Assembly (NCBI GenBank): GCA_017999895.1
Contig: JAGNKY010000001.1
Location: 124,001 to 188,000 of the forward strand
Length of the DNA stretch: 64,000 nucleotides
Origin: Bacteroidales bacterium
Lineage (GTDB): Bacteria; Bacteroidota; Bacteroidia; Bacteroidales; VadinHA17
Direction: 5' to 3'
The translations under genes were made by a program, and so were the position numbers. The notes below the pieces were generated by a model, which had not been told where the DNA came from, ran no database searches, and was given only the letters and a program-made list of their open reading frames with translations. Every line of letters starts with the position of its first letter. The stretch's first letter is position 1. Of this stretch, positions 54,509-63,166 are shown in pieces.

Positions 54509-55801
54509 ATGAAAAAGAAAATTTTGATTATATCAATTGCAGTCTTAGCAGTAATGGCAATAATTCTATTGGCGTTCAAACCATTTCATAAAAAAGACAG
54601 CGGTTTCACATTTGAAACTGTGAAAGTGGAGAGGGGCGATATAGCAAATGTTGTTACTGCAACAGGAACTATAAATGCTATCACAACCGTTGACGTTGGC
54701 ACTCAGGTTTCAGGAATAATTAAAAAGATATATGTTGACTTCAACGATAATGTGAAAAAGGGGCAGATACTTGCACAACTGGACGAAACAAACCTGCTTG
54801 AACAGTTAAGGCAGAGCCAGGCTTCGCTCGACCAGGCTATGGCACAGTTCAGGTTTAATGAAGCTACATATAACAGATTAAAGGCTTTGTATGAAAAAAA
54901 CCTTATAGCACAGACTGATTACGACCAGGCCCTTTTCAACTATGAAAATTCGAAGGCTGCAGTTTCAAATGCCAGGTCCGCTGTTTCAAGGGCGCAAGTA
55001 AACCTCGAATATGCCACAATCACTTCACCGATTGACGGTGTAGTCCTTAACAGGGCAGTTGAAGAGGGTCAGACTGTGGCAGCAAGTTTTAACACACCAA
55101 CCCTTTTCACTATTGTGAATGACCTTACTCAAATGGAAGTTCGTACCAGCGTTGATGAAGCCGACATTGGAAAGGTGAAAGAAGGGCAGAAAGTTGAATT
55201 CACTGTTGATGCTTATCCCGACCTTAAATTCGAAGGTTCCGTATCGCAGGTAAGACTTCAGCCTGTAACTACAAATAATGTAGTTACATATATTGTGGTA
55301 ATAAATGCTCCGAACCCAGATAAGAAACTTATGCCGGGAATGACCGCAAGTGCAACAATTTTTGTTGAAGGAAAAAATAATACCCTTATTCTGTCGGGCA
55401 AAGCAATCAGATTCACTCCTGATCAGGTATATCTCCAGAAAATGATGGCCGAATTTATGAAGAATGCCAACATGCCAAATATGCCACAGGCAAATATGCA
55501 GTCGGGTGTTCAGTCAGGGCAGGTATCCAACATGAGCTCGATGCCGCAGGGTATTCCTCAGATGGGAATGTTCTCCGGCACAGGAGAGGCTGATCCGAAA
55601 ACAAAAGTTGTATGGGTTAAGGACGATAAAGGAGGCATACGTCCTGCAATAGTCAAACTTGGCATCGAGAACGGCTCGAAGGTTGAAATTGTTTCAGGCC
55701 TTAATGAAGGTGATGAGGTTGTGATTTCTATGTCGGAAGGAAAGAAGAAGGAATCCGTTTCGAGAAATAATGGTGGACCGAGAGGACCAATGCCATTCTG
55801 A
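54509..55801 (+). CDS. MacA-type periplasmic adaptor (HlyD/MFP family) with Met-rich insert
   Basis: A 430-residue periplasmic adaptor bridging MacB and TolC. An N-terminal membrane anchor (ILIISIAVLAVMAIILLAF) is followed by a split lipoyl domain (ATGTINAITTVDVGTQVSGI and ITSPIDGVVLNRAVEEGQTV). The alpha-hairpin between them is short. Beta-barrel and membrane-proximal domains follow (VRTSVDEADIGKVKEGQKVE, NKKLMPGMTAS-like KKLMPGMTASATIFV). At about residues 310-355 there is a methionine-rich insert with ten Met (NMPNMPQANMQSGVQ and SMPQGIPQMGMF). It ends VEIVSGLNEGDEVVIS. Third element of the operon follows 33 bases later. Confidence 0.92.
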   Translation: MKKKILIISIAVLAVMAIILLAFKPFHKKDSGFTFETVKVERGDIANVVTATGTINAITTVDVGTQVSGIIKKIYVDFNDNVKKGQILAQLDETNLLEQLRQSQASLDQAMAQFRFNEATYNRLKALYEKNLIAQTDYDQALFNYENSKAAVSNARSAVSRAQVNLEYATITSPIDGVVLNRAVEEGQTVAASFNTPTLFTIVNDLTQMEVRTSVDEADIGKVKEGQKVEFTVDAYPDLKFEGSVSQVRLQPVTTNNVVTYIVVINAPNPDKKLMPGMTASATIFVEGKNNTLILSGKAIRFTPDQVYLQKMMAEFMKNANMPNMPQANMQSGVQSGQVSNMSSMPQGIPQMGMFSGTGEADPKTKVVWVKDDKGGIRPAIVKLGIENGSKVEIVSGLNEGDEVVISMSEGKKKESVSRNNGGPRGPMPF

Positions 55802-55834
55802 ACATAAAATGATCAGAAGTTAATACCAGTAATT

Positions 55835-56593
55835 ATGAACAATATAATTATAGAGATTCAGAATCTTAAGAAAGATTACCATGTGGGAGAAGTTACAGTG
55901 CATGCTCTCCGGGGGATCGATCTCAGGATTGAGGAGGGTGAGTTCGTGGCGATAATGGGAGTGAGCGGATCGGGAAAATCAACGATGCTGAATATCCTTG
56001 GCTGCCTCGATAAACCTACTCAAGGGGAATATAAACTCGATGGAGTTGATGTCAATACATTGAGCAAGGATGCCACAGCCAGACTTCGCAATAAAAAACT
56101 TGGCTTCGTTTTTCAGGCATTTAACCTGCTGCCGAGAACCACAGCTCTCGAGAATGTGGAGCTTCCCTTATTCTATAACGGTAAGATAAGTTCGAAGGAA
56201 CGTAAAGAGAAGGCTGTCAGCGCTTTGGAAGCTGTCGGACTTGCCGGGCGTATGAATCACATGCCAAATCAGCTCTCGGGCGGCCAGCAACAGAGAGTTG
56301 CCATAGCCCGCTCACTGGTTAACGATCCGGTGCTTATACTTGCAGATGAACCGACAGGTAACCTCGACACCCGTACTTCATTTGAAATTATGGAGTTATT
56401 CCAGAGCCTGAATGACAAAGGAAGAACCATAGTTTATGTCACTCATGAACCTGATATAGCCAGGTTCGCTACACGGAATGTGATTTTCAGAGATGGAAAA
56501 ATTCAGCGGGAAAATATCATAAGTGAAAGGCTTTATGCAACGGAGGTTCTTAAAACCCTTCCTGTTGAAAATATCGAAGAGTTTGATATATGA
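55835..56593 (+). CDS. MacB-type ABC transporter ATP-binding subunit
   Basis: A 252-residue ATPase of the LolD/MacB family. Walker A is [15 protein letters not shown], the Q-loop is [17 protein letters not shown], the signature is [17 protein letters not shown], and Walker B is [16 protein letters not shown], followed by [11 protein letters not shown]. It is a separate polypeptide from the permease, as is usual in Bacteroidota, whereas E. coli MacB is fused. It precedes the permease gene by 14 bases, and the pair drives ATP-powered mechanotransmission through MacA-TolC. Confidence 0.95.
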   Translation: MNNIIIEIQNLKKDYHVGEVTVHALRGIDLRIEEGEFVAIMGVSGSGKSTMLNILGCLDKPTQGEYKLDGVDVNTLSKDATARLRNKKLGFVFQAFNLLPRTTALENVELPLFYNGKISSKERKEKAVSALEAVGLAGRMNHMPNQLSGGQQQRVAIARSLVNDPVLILADEPTGNLDTRTSFEIMELFQSLNDKGRTIVYVTHEPDIARFATRNVIFRDGKIQRENIISERLYATEVLKTLPVENIEEFDI

Positions 56594-56607
56594 TTAATTT
56601 ATAGATT

Positions 56608-57828
56608 ATGAACTTGACTAATTTATTCAGAATAGCAATAAGAGCTTTGTTCAGGAATAAAATGAGAGCATTCCTGACAATGCTTGGGATAATAATTGGA
56701 GTGGCTTCTGTTATAGCTATGCTTGCCATTGGCGAAGGCTCCAAGAGAAGTATAACCGAAGAAATGTCTTCAATGGGATCTAACCTCATTATGATAATGC
56801 CAAACTTTCAGCAAAGAGGTGGAGTAAATCTTGGCGCTTCAAGCTCCATGGCACTTAAATACAGCGATGTGACAGCTATCAGGAATGAAGCTGCATTTAT
56901 TACTGCGGCATCACCAACCGTAAATGCAAACGGACAGGTGATTTATGGCAATAAGAATACCCAGACCAGCATATACGGAGTGAGTGAAGAATATCTTGAC
57001 ATAAGAAAACTAAAAATTGCAACAGGCAGGATCTTTAACGAAACAGAGACAAGAAGTATGGCAAAGGTTTGCTTGCTTGGACAAACAGTTGTGGATAATC
57101 TTTTTGGAGAGGGTGTGGATCCTGTTGGGACGACAATACGCATAAAAAACCTGCCTTTTGAAGTAATCGGAGTACTGGAAGATAAGGGTGAAAGCGGAAT
57201 GGGACAGGACCAGGATGATATGATAATTGCCCCATATACAACAGTTCAGCGCCGCCTTGCAGCTATTGATTATATAAATGGAATTTATTGCTCGGCAGTG
57301 AGCGAGGAAAAAAGTGCGGCAGCTATAGAAGAGGTTACGGAGGTCCTCAGACGAACTCATAAACTGAAAGAAATGGAAGAAAATGACTTCAGGGTGATGT
57401 CCCAGTCGGAATTAATAGAATCGGTATCAACCGTCACAAATATCATGACTTACCTGTTAGGAGCTATCGCAGGGATTTCCCTGCTTGTCGGAGGCATAGG
57501 CATCATGAATATCATGTTTGTATCTGTTACAGAACGTACCCGTGAAATAGGTTTGCGTATGTCGATAGGAGGAAGAGGAAAAGATATCCTGCGACAATTC
57601 CTTGTCGAATCAATGCTGCTGAGTCTTACAGGCGGAATCTTTGGAATTATATTCGGTTACCTTATAGCGCAAGTCGCCGGAACACTTATGAACTCTACAA
57701 CCTTTATAACGACACAGTCAGTTGTACTGGCATTTGCAGTTTGTTTTGTTATCGGTGTTTTCTTCGGCTGGTATCCTGCCAGAAAAGCTTCCAACCTTAA
57801 ACCTATCGATGCTCTCCGATATGAATAA
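56608..57828 (+). CDS. MacB-type ABC transporter permease (FtsX fold)
   Basis: A 406-residue permease. The N-terminal TM helix is in RNKMRAFLTMLGIIIGVASV, followed by the periplasmic MacB core domain (about 45-270) with SMGSNLIMIMPNFQQRGGVN and TIRIKNLPFEVIGVLEDKGE. The C-terminal FtsX domain has three TM helices (LLGAIAGISLLVGGIGIMNI; SMLLSLTGGIFGIIFGYLIA; and a last helix before GWYPARKASNLKPIDALRYE). SVTERTREIGLRMSIGG is the coupling loop contacting the ATPase. Substrates may be macrolide-like compounds, peptides or lipids. Confidence 0.94.
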   Translation: MNLTNLFRIAIRALFRNKMRAFLTMLGIIIGVASVIAMLAIGEGSKRSITEEMSSMGSNLIMIMPNFQQRGGVNLGASSSMALKYSDVTAIRNEAAFITAASPTVNANGQVIYGNKNTQTSIYGVSEEYLDIRKLKIATGRIFNETETRSMAKVCLLGQTVVDNLFGEGVDPVGTTIRIKNLPFEVIGVLEDKGESGMGQDQDDMIIAPYTTVQRRLAAIDYINGIYCSAVSEEKSAAAIEEVTEVLRRTHKLKEMEENDFRVMSQSELIESVSTVTNIMTYLLGAIAGISLLVGGIGIMNIMFVSVTERTREIGLRMSIGGRGKDILRQFLVESMLLSLTGGIFGIIFGYLIAQVAGTLMNSTTFITTQSVVLAFAVCFVIGVFFGWYPARKASNLKPIDALRYE

Positions 57829-57842
57829 CCGTACGAAAAAAC

Positions 57843-57850
57843 TATATTTG
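57843..57850 (+). promoter_or_regulatory. Possible -7 element before the histidine kinase gene
   Basis: TATATTTG (TAnnTTTG) lies 42 bases before the kinase ATG at 57892. No TTG -33 was seen at standard distance, so the regulator may instead be read through from the transporter genes. Confidence 0.3.
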
Positions 57851-57891
57851 TAATAACATAGAGCAGGATTTTACAATCTGGAAAGGTTACA

Positions 57892-59004
57892 ATGAACAAT
57901 AAAACATCAGGAAATAAAAATATAAAGGTATTCCTGCATATCGCAGCATGGACAATATTATTTGGGCTGAACTATTATTTCATCAAACAATGGGATGTCG
58001 GGAAAGACTTTATATGGATGTATTTTATTAATACAGCCATCTGTGCGATGGTGTTTTATACTAATTACCTTTTACTGGTTCCGAGACTTTTCTTTCCAGG
58101 GAAACGTTTAAAATATTACCTGTCAGTTGCTTTCACTATATTGTTTTTCTTTGCTGTCTCAAGTTTTTCGGGAAGGATGGTTATAAAATATGTTCCGGGT
58201 AAATTTTCGACCGAAATGCGTGCAGGAAATGAGCAGGGTAACTACCGCCCTGCCCCGCCGCCCCCTGAACCCGGTCGCAATTTTCCACCTCCTCGTTCCC
58301 GGCAAATGTTTTTTTTAAGTTTCACTTTCAGTTCTCTTTTCCTTATTTTCTTTTCTCTTGGATTAAGAATACTCGAAAGACAGGAGCAGATCGAAAAGAG
58401 TCGTAAGGATATGGAAAAAGAAAAACTCAATTCTGAGTTAAACATGCTTAGAAATCAAATAAGCCCGCATTTCTTCTTTAACACTCTGAATAATATTTAC
58501 TCGCTGATTGGTATTAATACAGAAGATTCAAAAAAGGCAATCCTTCAACTATCCAAGCTTATGCGTTACCTTCTTAATGAAAAGGAGGGTAGCACCACAA
58601 AACTTGGAAATGAAATCGAGTTCATGAAAAATTATATCGACCTTATGAAACTTAAAATAAGTGATAAGGTGAAACTTACAGTAGATTTTCCCGATAAGTA
58701 CGAAGATATAAATATTCCGCCGCTGTTGCTGATATCTTTTATTGAGAATGCATTTAAACACGGAGTGAGCTACCGGAGCAAATCTTATATTGATATAAAA
58801 CTGGAAACAGAAAAGGATACGATAATTTTTACCTGTAAAAACAGTATTGCAGGAAAAAGTGAGGATGTTAACAAAAACAATAACGGCATCGGACTCGAGA
58901 ATGTAAAGCGAAGACTTAACCTTCTTTTCCCTGGCAAACATGAATTACTTATTAATAAAGGCGAAAATGAATTTTCGGTGTTTCTTAAAATAAATACTGC
59001 TTGA
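57892..59004 (+). CDS. LytS-type sensor histidine kinase
   Basis: A 370-residue membrane kinase. Residues about 10-105 form three hydrophobic segments, followed by a Pro-rich linker at about 118-137 (RPAPPPPEPGRNFPPPRSR) and a fourth TM (FFLSFTFSSLFLIFFSLGL). The cytoplasmic part has a coiled coil, the HisKA_7TM/LytS phosphoacceptor box RNQISPHFFFNTLNNIYSLI (His in SPHF), then SFIENAFKHGVSYRSKS (N-box) and NNGIGLENVKRRLNLLFPGK (G-box). Partner of the LytTR regulator, with which it overlaps by one base. Located behind the MacB efflux genes, as in many Bacteroidota loci, it probably regulates them. Confidence 0.92.
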   Translation: MNNKTSGNKNIKVFLHIAAWTILFGLNYYFIKQWDVGKDFIWMYFINTAICAMVFYTNYLLLVPRLFFPGKRLKYYLSVAFTILFFFAVSSFSGRMVIKYVPGKFSTEMRAGNEQGNYRPAPPPPEPGRNFPPPRSRQMFFLSFTFSSLFLIFFSLGLRILERQEQIEKSRKDMEKEKLNSELNMLRNQISPHFFFNTLNNIYSLIGINTEDSKKAILQLSKLMRYLLNEKEGSTTKLGNEIEFMKNYIDLMKLKISDKVKLTVDFPDKYEDINIPPLLLISFIENAFKHGVSYRSKSYIDIKLETEKDTIIFTCKNSIAGKSEDVNKNNNGIGLENVKRRLNLLFPGKHELLINKGENEFSVFLKINTA

Positions 59005-59717
59005 TGTTATCGGTTATTACCATTGATGATGAGCCCCTTGCCCTGAAGCTTATTTCGGAGTACATCGAAAAAACTCCTGGGTTGAAACTATCCGGCAGTT
59101 TTGATAATCCGCTCGATGCCATTGAATATCTGTCGGAAAAAATGGCCGATATCATATTTGTTGACATTCAGATGCCCGACCTTACAGGAATAGAATTTAC
59201 CAGACTTATCGAAAAAAGTCCTAAAGTTATTTTTACCACTGCTTACGAGCAATATGCACTTGAAGGTTATAAACTCGAAATTACCGATTATCTTCTTAAG
59301 CCATTCAGTTATGAGGAATTTCTTACTGCAGTCAATAAAGCCGTGAAGCAAATCAACCTTGAGCGGAAGGCTATGAAAGGTCTGGAGGCAAATGATGAAT
59401 TTTTGTTTCTGAAGTCGGATTATAAGATTAAACGAATCAATTTCAATGATATACTATATATAGAGGGGTTGAAAGATTACATAAAAGTTTATGTTGAGAA
59501 TCTACCCCATCCGATTTTATCCCTTTCGACAATGAAGCTTGCAGAGTCAAAACTGCCAGGTGAAAAATTTATGAGGGTTCATAAATCATTTATAGTTAAC
59601 CTCGATAAAATTAACACTATAGAAAGGTGCAGAATTGTTTTTGGTAAAACATATATCCCGATAGGAGAGCAGTATAAGGAGAAGTTCCAGAAGTATCTTG
59701 ATAGTAACTTTCTTTAG
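59004..59717 (+). CDS. LytTR family response regulator
   Basis: A 237-residue regulator. The receiver domain has VITIDDEPLALKLISEYIEK (acidic pair), IIFVDIQMPDLTGIEFTRLI (phosphoacceptor Asp), FTTAYEQYALEGYKLEITDY and LLKPFSYEEF (Lys). The C-terminal LytTR DNA-binding domain (about 135-237) has IKRINFNDILYIEGLKDYIK, KFMRVHKSFIVNLDKIN and PIGEQYKEKFQKYL. I chose the ATG at 59004, whose first base is the last base of the kinase stop. The TTG at 59001 adds one residue. It probably binds paired repeats upstream of the efflux operon. Confidence 0.94.
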   Translation: MLSVITIDDEPLALKLISEYIEKTPGLKLSGSFDNPLDAIEYLSEKMADIIFVDIQMPDLTGIEFTRLIEKSPKVIFTTAYEQYALEGYKLEITDYLLKPFSYEEFLTAVNKAVKQINLERKAMKGLEANDEFLFLKSDYKIKRINFNDILYIEGLKDYIKVYVENLPHPILSLSTMKLAESKLPGEKFMRVHKSFIVNLDKINTIERCRIVFGKTYIPIGEQYKEKFQKYLDSNFL

Positions 59718-59801
59718 AAATATTCGTATAATAATATATACGTTTGCTTTTATCAGGCTTTAACAATTTTTTAATGATATTGTAAAAAATTAAAACAAAA
59801 A

Positions 59802-59832
59802 TTTGGATATTTAAAAACAAATATTATTTTTG
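59802..59832 (+). promoter_or_regulatory. Promoter of the trp operon
   Basis: TTTG at 59802-59805, a 19-base spacer and TATTTTTG at 59825-59832 match the Bacteroidota promoter consensus closely. The transcript would begin near 59840, about 12 bases before the leader peptide ATG at 59852. Confidence 0.75.
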
Positions 59833-59851
59833 TGCCGTTATCATTTAAGAA

Positions 59852-59911
59852 ATGAAGATTTATTCTACAAATTGGTGCTGGTGGTTCGCATGGTTTTTCA
59901 AATCAAGGTGA
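59852..59911 (+). CDS. trpL: trp operon leader peptide
   Basis: A 19-residue peptide, MKIYSTNWCWWFAWFFKSR, with four Trp codons (residues 8, 10, 11 and 14) inside seven positions. Tryptophan is normally the rarest residue, so this cluster in front of trpE is strong evidence for a leader peptide. The stop TGA (59909-59911) lies within the GTGAGCA segment that can pair with the terminator apex. It is too short to be found by length filters and is inferred to sense charged tRNA-Trp by ribosome stalling. Confidence 0.85.
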   Translation: MKIYSTNWCWWFAWFFKSR

Positions 59912-59985
59912 GCAGAAGCGCCCGTTTGTAAATTTAATATAGATATTAATGCAGCCTGCCGTGCTCACGGCAGGCCGCACTGTTT
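59908..59985 (+). promoter_or_regulatory. trp attenuator: mutually exclusive antiterminator and terminator
   Basis: GCCTGCCGTG at 59954-59963 pairs with CACGGCAGGC at 59966-59975, a 9-10 bp GC-rich stem, followed after six bases by TTTTAT. GTGAGCA at 59908-59914 is perfectly complementary to TGCTCAC at 59962-59968, the apex of that stem, so the two structures cannot coexist. A ribosome stalled on the Trp codons leaves GTGAGCA free to form the antiterminator, while one finishing at the stop codon covers it and lets the terminator form. The T-run is weak, so termination strength is uncertain. Confidence 0.7.
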
Positions 59986-60020
59986 TATATAACTCTAATA
60001 AACCTCAAAACAAAGTAAAA

Positions 60021-61433
60021 ATGAAAAAATATTCAATAACAACAAGTACTTCGAAACTACTGGCCGACACCATCACTCCTGTTAGTGTCTATCTCAGGAT
60101 ACGAGATATCTATCCGAACAGTCTTCTTCTTGAAAGTTCCGATTATCATGCAATTGAGAACAGCTACTCGTTTATCTGTATCAATTCGGTTGCAAGTTTC
60201 GAGGCCGATGCGAATAGAGTAACAGAGAAATATCCCGACGGAACGGAACGTAATTATAACCTCAAAGAAAAAGATGAGTTGATAAAGAGATTTACAGATT
60301 TTATGTCTGCATTCACTCCGGCCAGAACGGCGGATGAAATCCCTGTCAACGGATTCTTCGGCTATATGGCATACGACGCTGTCGAACATTTCGAAAATAT
60401 TACACTGAAAACGTCCGATACACCTGAAAAACACATTCCGGAAATGAGGTACGACCTTTTCAAATACATAATTGCAATTAATCACTATCAGAACATGCTC
60501 TATATTATCGAAAACAGGTTCGATGAAAATGAAGAAAGCGGCATAGAACAAATAGAGAACCTGCTGAGAAGCAGAAATTTTGCCATTTATCGTTTCAGGG
60601 TTTCAGGAAATGAGAAAAGTAACTTAAACGACGAAGATTATAAATACATGGTTAGGAAAGGGAAGGAACACTGTCATCGCGGTGATGTTTTTCAGGTGGT
60701 TCTGTCACGACGCTATTCTATTGAATTCAAAGGCGATGAATTTAATGTGTATAGGGCTCTGCGGTCTATCAATCCTTCTCCTTATCTTTTTTATTTCGAC
60801 TACGGAAATTACAAAATATTCGGATCTTCACCCGAAGCACATCTTAAAATAAACCAGGGTATTGCATATATTAATCCGATTGCTGGGACATATCGAAGGA
60901 CCGGCAACGATGAAGCCGATAAGTTGGCTGCCGAGAGGCTTTCATACGACCTCAAGGAAAATTCCGAACATATTATGCTGGTTGACCTTGCACGAAACGA
61001 TCTGAGCAAGTATGCCAGAAACGTTAAAGTGCAAAACCTGCGCGAAGTTCAGTTCTACTCGCATGTGATTCATCTTGTTTCATCGGTCTCGGGAGAACTC
61101 CGTGAAGATGCAACTATTGCCGATGTGTTGGCGGCTACATTTCCTGCCGGTACTCTCACAGGGGCTCCGAAACACATGGCAATGCAGCTTATCGACAGAT
61201 ACGAAAACGAGAAGAGAGGCTACTACGGAGGAGCAATTGGATTCATCGATTTCAGAGGCATACTCAATCATGCTATTCTAATAAGAACTTTTCTGAGTAA
61301 GGGCAATATGCTTATTTACCAGGCCGGAGCCGGCATAGTTGCCGGCTCGGATGAAGAAAAAGAACTACAGGAAGTCAATAACAAACTTGATGCACTCAAA
61401 AATGCAGTAAAAATGGCTGAGGGAATAAAATAG
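60021..61433 (+). CDS. trpE: Anthranilate synthase component I
   Basis: A 470-residue chorismate-using enzyme, first in tryptophan synthesis. The N-terminal region holds SLLLESSDYH, containing the LLES motif that binds Trp for feedback inhibition. The catalytic domain shows GDVFQVVLSRRYSIEF, NPSPYLFYFDYGNYKIFGSS, PIAGTYRRTGNDEAD, DLARNDLSKYARNV, and PAGTLTGAPKHMAMQLID. It closes with AGAGIVAGSDEEKELQEVNN. I chose the ATG at 60021, since an upstream frame to 59949 would run through the attenuator stem. First structural gene of the trp operon, 45 bases after the attenuator. Confidence 0.96.
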   Translation: MKKYSITTSTSKLLADTITPVSVYLRIRDIYPNSLLLESSDYHAIENSYSFICINSVASFEADANRVTEKYPDGTERNYNLKEKDELIKRFTDFMSAFTPARTADEIPVNGFFGYMAYDAVEHFENITLKTSDTPEKHIPEMRYDLFKYIIAINHYQNMLYIIENRFDENEESGIEQIENLLRSRNFAIYRFRVSGNEKSNLNDEDYKYMVRKGKEHCHRGDVFQVVLSRRYSIEFKGDEFNVYRALRSINPSPYLFYFDYGNYKIFGSSPEAHLKINQGIAYINPIAGTYRRTGNDEADKLAAERLSYDLKENSEHIMLVDLARNDLSKYARNVKVQNLREVQFYSHVIHLVSSVSGELREDATIADVLAATFPAGTLTGAPKHMAMQLIDRYENEKRGYYGGAIGFIDFRGILNHAILIRTFLSKGNMLIYQAGAGIVAGSDEEKELQEVNNKLDALKNAVKMAEGIK

Positions 61434-61517
61434 ATATCCTATAATTTATGAAAAATAAATAAATGATATACAAACAAATATATAAAAGCATAGAACTATC
61501 AAATGGTTGAGACTGGA

Positions 61518-62087
61518 ATGAAAATAGTGGTTATAGATAATTATGATTCTTTTACATACAACCTTGTTCACTTAATAGAAAAGGTTACAGGTACGCTTCC
61601 GGATGTTTTCAGGAACGACAGGGTAAGTATCGAAGAAATAGACAAATATGATAAGGTGCTCATTTCTCCAGGCCCGGGTATTCCTTCAGAAGCAGGTATA
61701 TGCCTTGAGCTTATACGAAGATATTACACAAAAAAGAGCATACTTGGTATTTGTCTCGGGCATCAGGCCGTCTGTGAATCTTTTGGTGCGAAATTACTGA
61801 ATCTCAGCAACGTGTATCACGGAGTTGCAACTCCGGTAAGAGTCCTGAAGCCTGATGAGCCACTTTTTAAAAATATTCCATCCGTCTTTATGGCAGGGCG
61901 ATATCATTCATGGGTTGTTTCACGTAACCACCTGCCCGACTGTTTAACTATAACATGCGAGGATGAAAATGGAATGATTATGGGCGTCAGTCACAAAGAT
62001 TACAATGTAAAAGGCCTTCAGTTTCATCCCGAATCAATTATGACGGAATATGGATTGGAAATAATTAAAAACTGGGTGAATATATGA
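61518..62087 (+). CDS. trpG: Anthranilate synthase component II (glutamine amidotransferase)
   Basis: A 189-residue class I amidotransferase supplying ammonia to TrpE. It opens KIVVIDNYDSFTYNLVHLIE, then ISPGPGIPSEAGICLELI, the nucleophile elbow GICLGHQAVCESFGAKLL (catalytic Cys), RYHSWVVSRNHLPDCL and the His-Glu pair in LQFHPESIMTEYGLEII. The ATG at 61518 is preferred; one at 61503 adds five residues (MVETG). It may also serve folate synthesis as PabA, but its position makes TrpG the call. 84 bases after trpE. Confidence 0.94.
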   Translation: MKIVVIDNYDSFTYNLVHLIEKVTGTLPDVFRNDRVSIEEIDKYDKVLISPGPGIPSEAGICLELIRRYYTKKSILGICLGHQAVCESFGAKLLNLSNVYHGVATPVRVLKPDEPLFKNIPSVFMAGRYHSWVVSRNHLPDCLTITCEDENGMIMGVSHKDYNVKGLQFHPESIMTEYGLEIIKNWVNI

Positions 62088-62170
62088 GATAATTAATTGC
62101 TTTACAACACATTAAACATTAAAAATAAAAAACCGATAATCGTTAAATTATTATCAATTACACGAACGAT

Positions 62171-63166
62171 ATGAGAAAGATACTTAATTATTTATTTGAG
62201 CACAGGACTCTTAGCAGCCAGGAAGCTGAAGAAGTAATGATAAACATTGCCAGCGGCCTGTATTCGGAATCTGAGATAGCGGCATTCCTCACGGTTTATC
62301 TGATGCGGAGCATAACCGTCGAAGAGCTTTCCGGCTTCCGCAATGCAATGCTTAATCTGTGTGTAAAAACCGACCTGTCCGATTTCGGTACCATAGATGT
62401 CTGCGGGACCGGCGGCGACAACAAGGAAACTTTCAATATTTCGACACTTACGGCCTTTGTGCTGGCAGGCGCTGGCATCAGAGTGGCCAAGCATGGAAAT
62501 TACGGAGTTACTTCCGCATGCGGTTCATCCAATATTCTTGAATATTTTGGATATAAATTTTCAACCGATCCTGGCAAACTAAAGAGAGAACTCGAAAATG
62601 CAGGAATCTGTTTTCTTCATGCACCTTTATTTAATCTGGCGATGAAATCGGTGGCACCTGTCCGCAAGGCACTGAAAGTAAAAACATTCTTCAACATGCT
62701 TGGGCCTTTGGTAAATCCTTCATTCCCAAAACGACAACTTATAGGGGTTTACAGCCTTGAACTTGCTCGACTATATAACTATCTGTTTCAGGAAACTGAC
62801 ATGAGCTATACTATTGTTTACAGCCTTGACGGTTACGATGAGGTATCGCTTACTTCGCCCTTCAAGTGTATTATTAACGGGGTTGAACAGATATTGTCTC
62901 CTGAAGACCTCGATTATCCTGCTGTTCAACCTTCCGATCTGGCTGCAGGGAAGACTATTGCCGATTCTGCAGCAATATTCAAATCTGTTCTGGAAGGAAA
63001 CAGCACTCCACAAAAAAACAACGTGGTTCTTGCAAATTCACTACTTGCCATAAAATGCTGCTTCCCGGAAAAATCGCTCACGGAATGCAGGAATATTGCC
63101 GAAGATTCACTTTATAATAAAAAGGCGCTCGATTCTTTCAACAAGTTAATAGAAATTCAACAGTGA
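62171..63166 (+). CDS. trpD: Anthranilate phosphoribosyltransferase
   Basis: A 331-residue enzyme joining anthranilate and phosphoribosyl-pyrophosphate. VCGTGGDNKETFNISTLTAF carries the GTGGD and N-S-T motifs that bind PRPP. RVAKHGNYGVTSACGSSNIL carries the KHGNxxxSSxCGSSD-like loop. FLHAPLFNLAMKSVAPVRKA and VKTFFNMLGPLVNPSFPKRQ line the anthranilate channel. The length is normal, with no TrpG fusion. 83 bases after trpG, and overlapping trpC by four bases. Confidence 0.95.
   Translation: MRKILNYLFEHRTLSSQEAEEVMINIASGLYSESEIAAFLTVYLMRSITVEELSGFRNAMLNLCVKTDLSDFGTIDVCGTGGDNKETFNISTLTAFVLAGAGIRVAKHGNYGVTSACGSSNILEYFGYKFSTDPGKLKRELENAGICFLHAPLFNLAMKSVAPVRKALKVKTFFNMLGPLVNPSFPKRQLIGVYSLELARLYNYLFQETDMSYTIVYSLDGYDEVSLTSPFKCIINGVEQILSPEDLDYPAVQPSDLAAGKTIADSAAIFKSVLEGNSTPQKNNVVLANSLLAIKCCFPEKSLTECRNIAEDSLYNKKALDSFNKLIEIQQ

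Noticed and set aside
60021..61433. Aminodeoxychorismate synthase PabB instead of TrpE
   Set aside because: The LLES feedback motif and the trp gene order with a Trp-rich leader identify TrpE.
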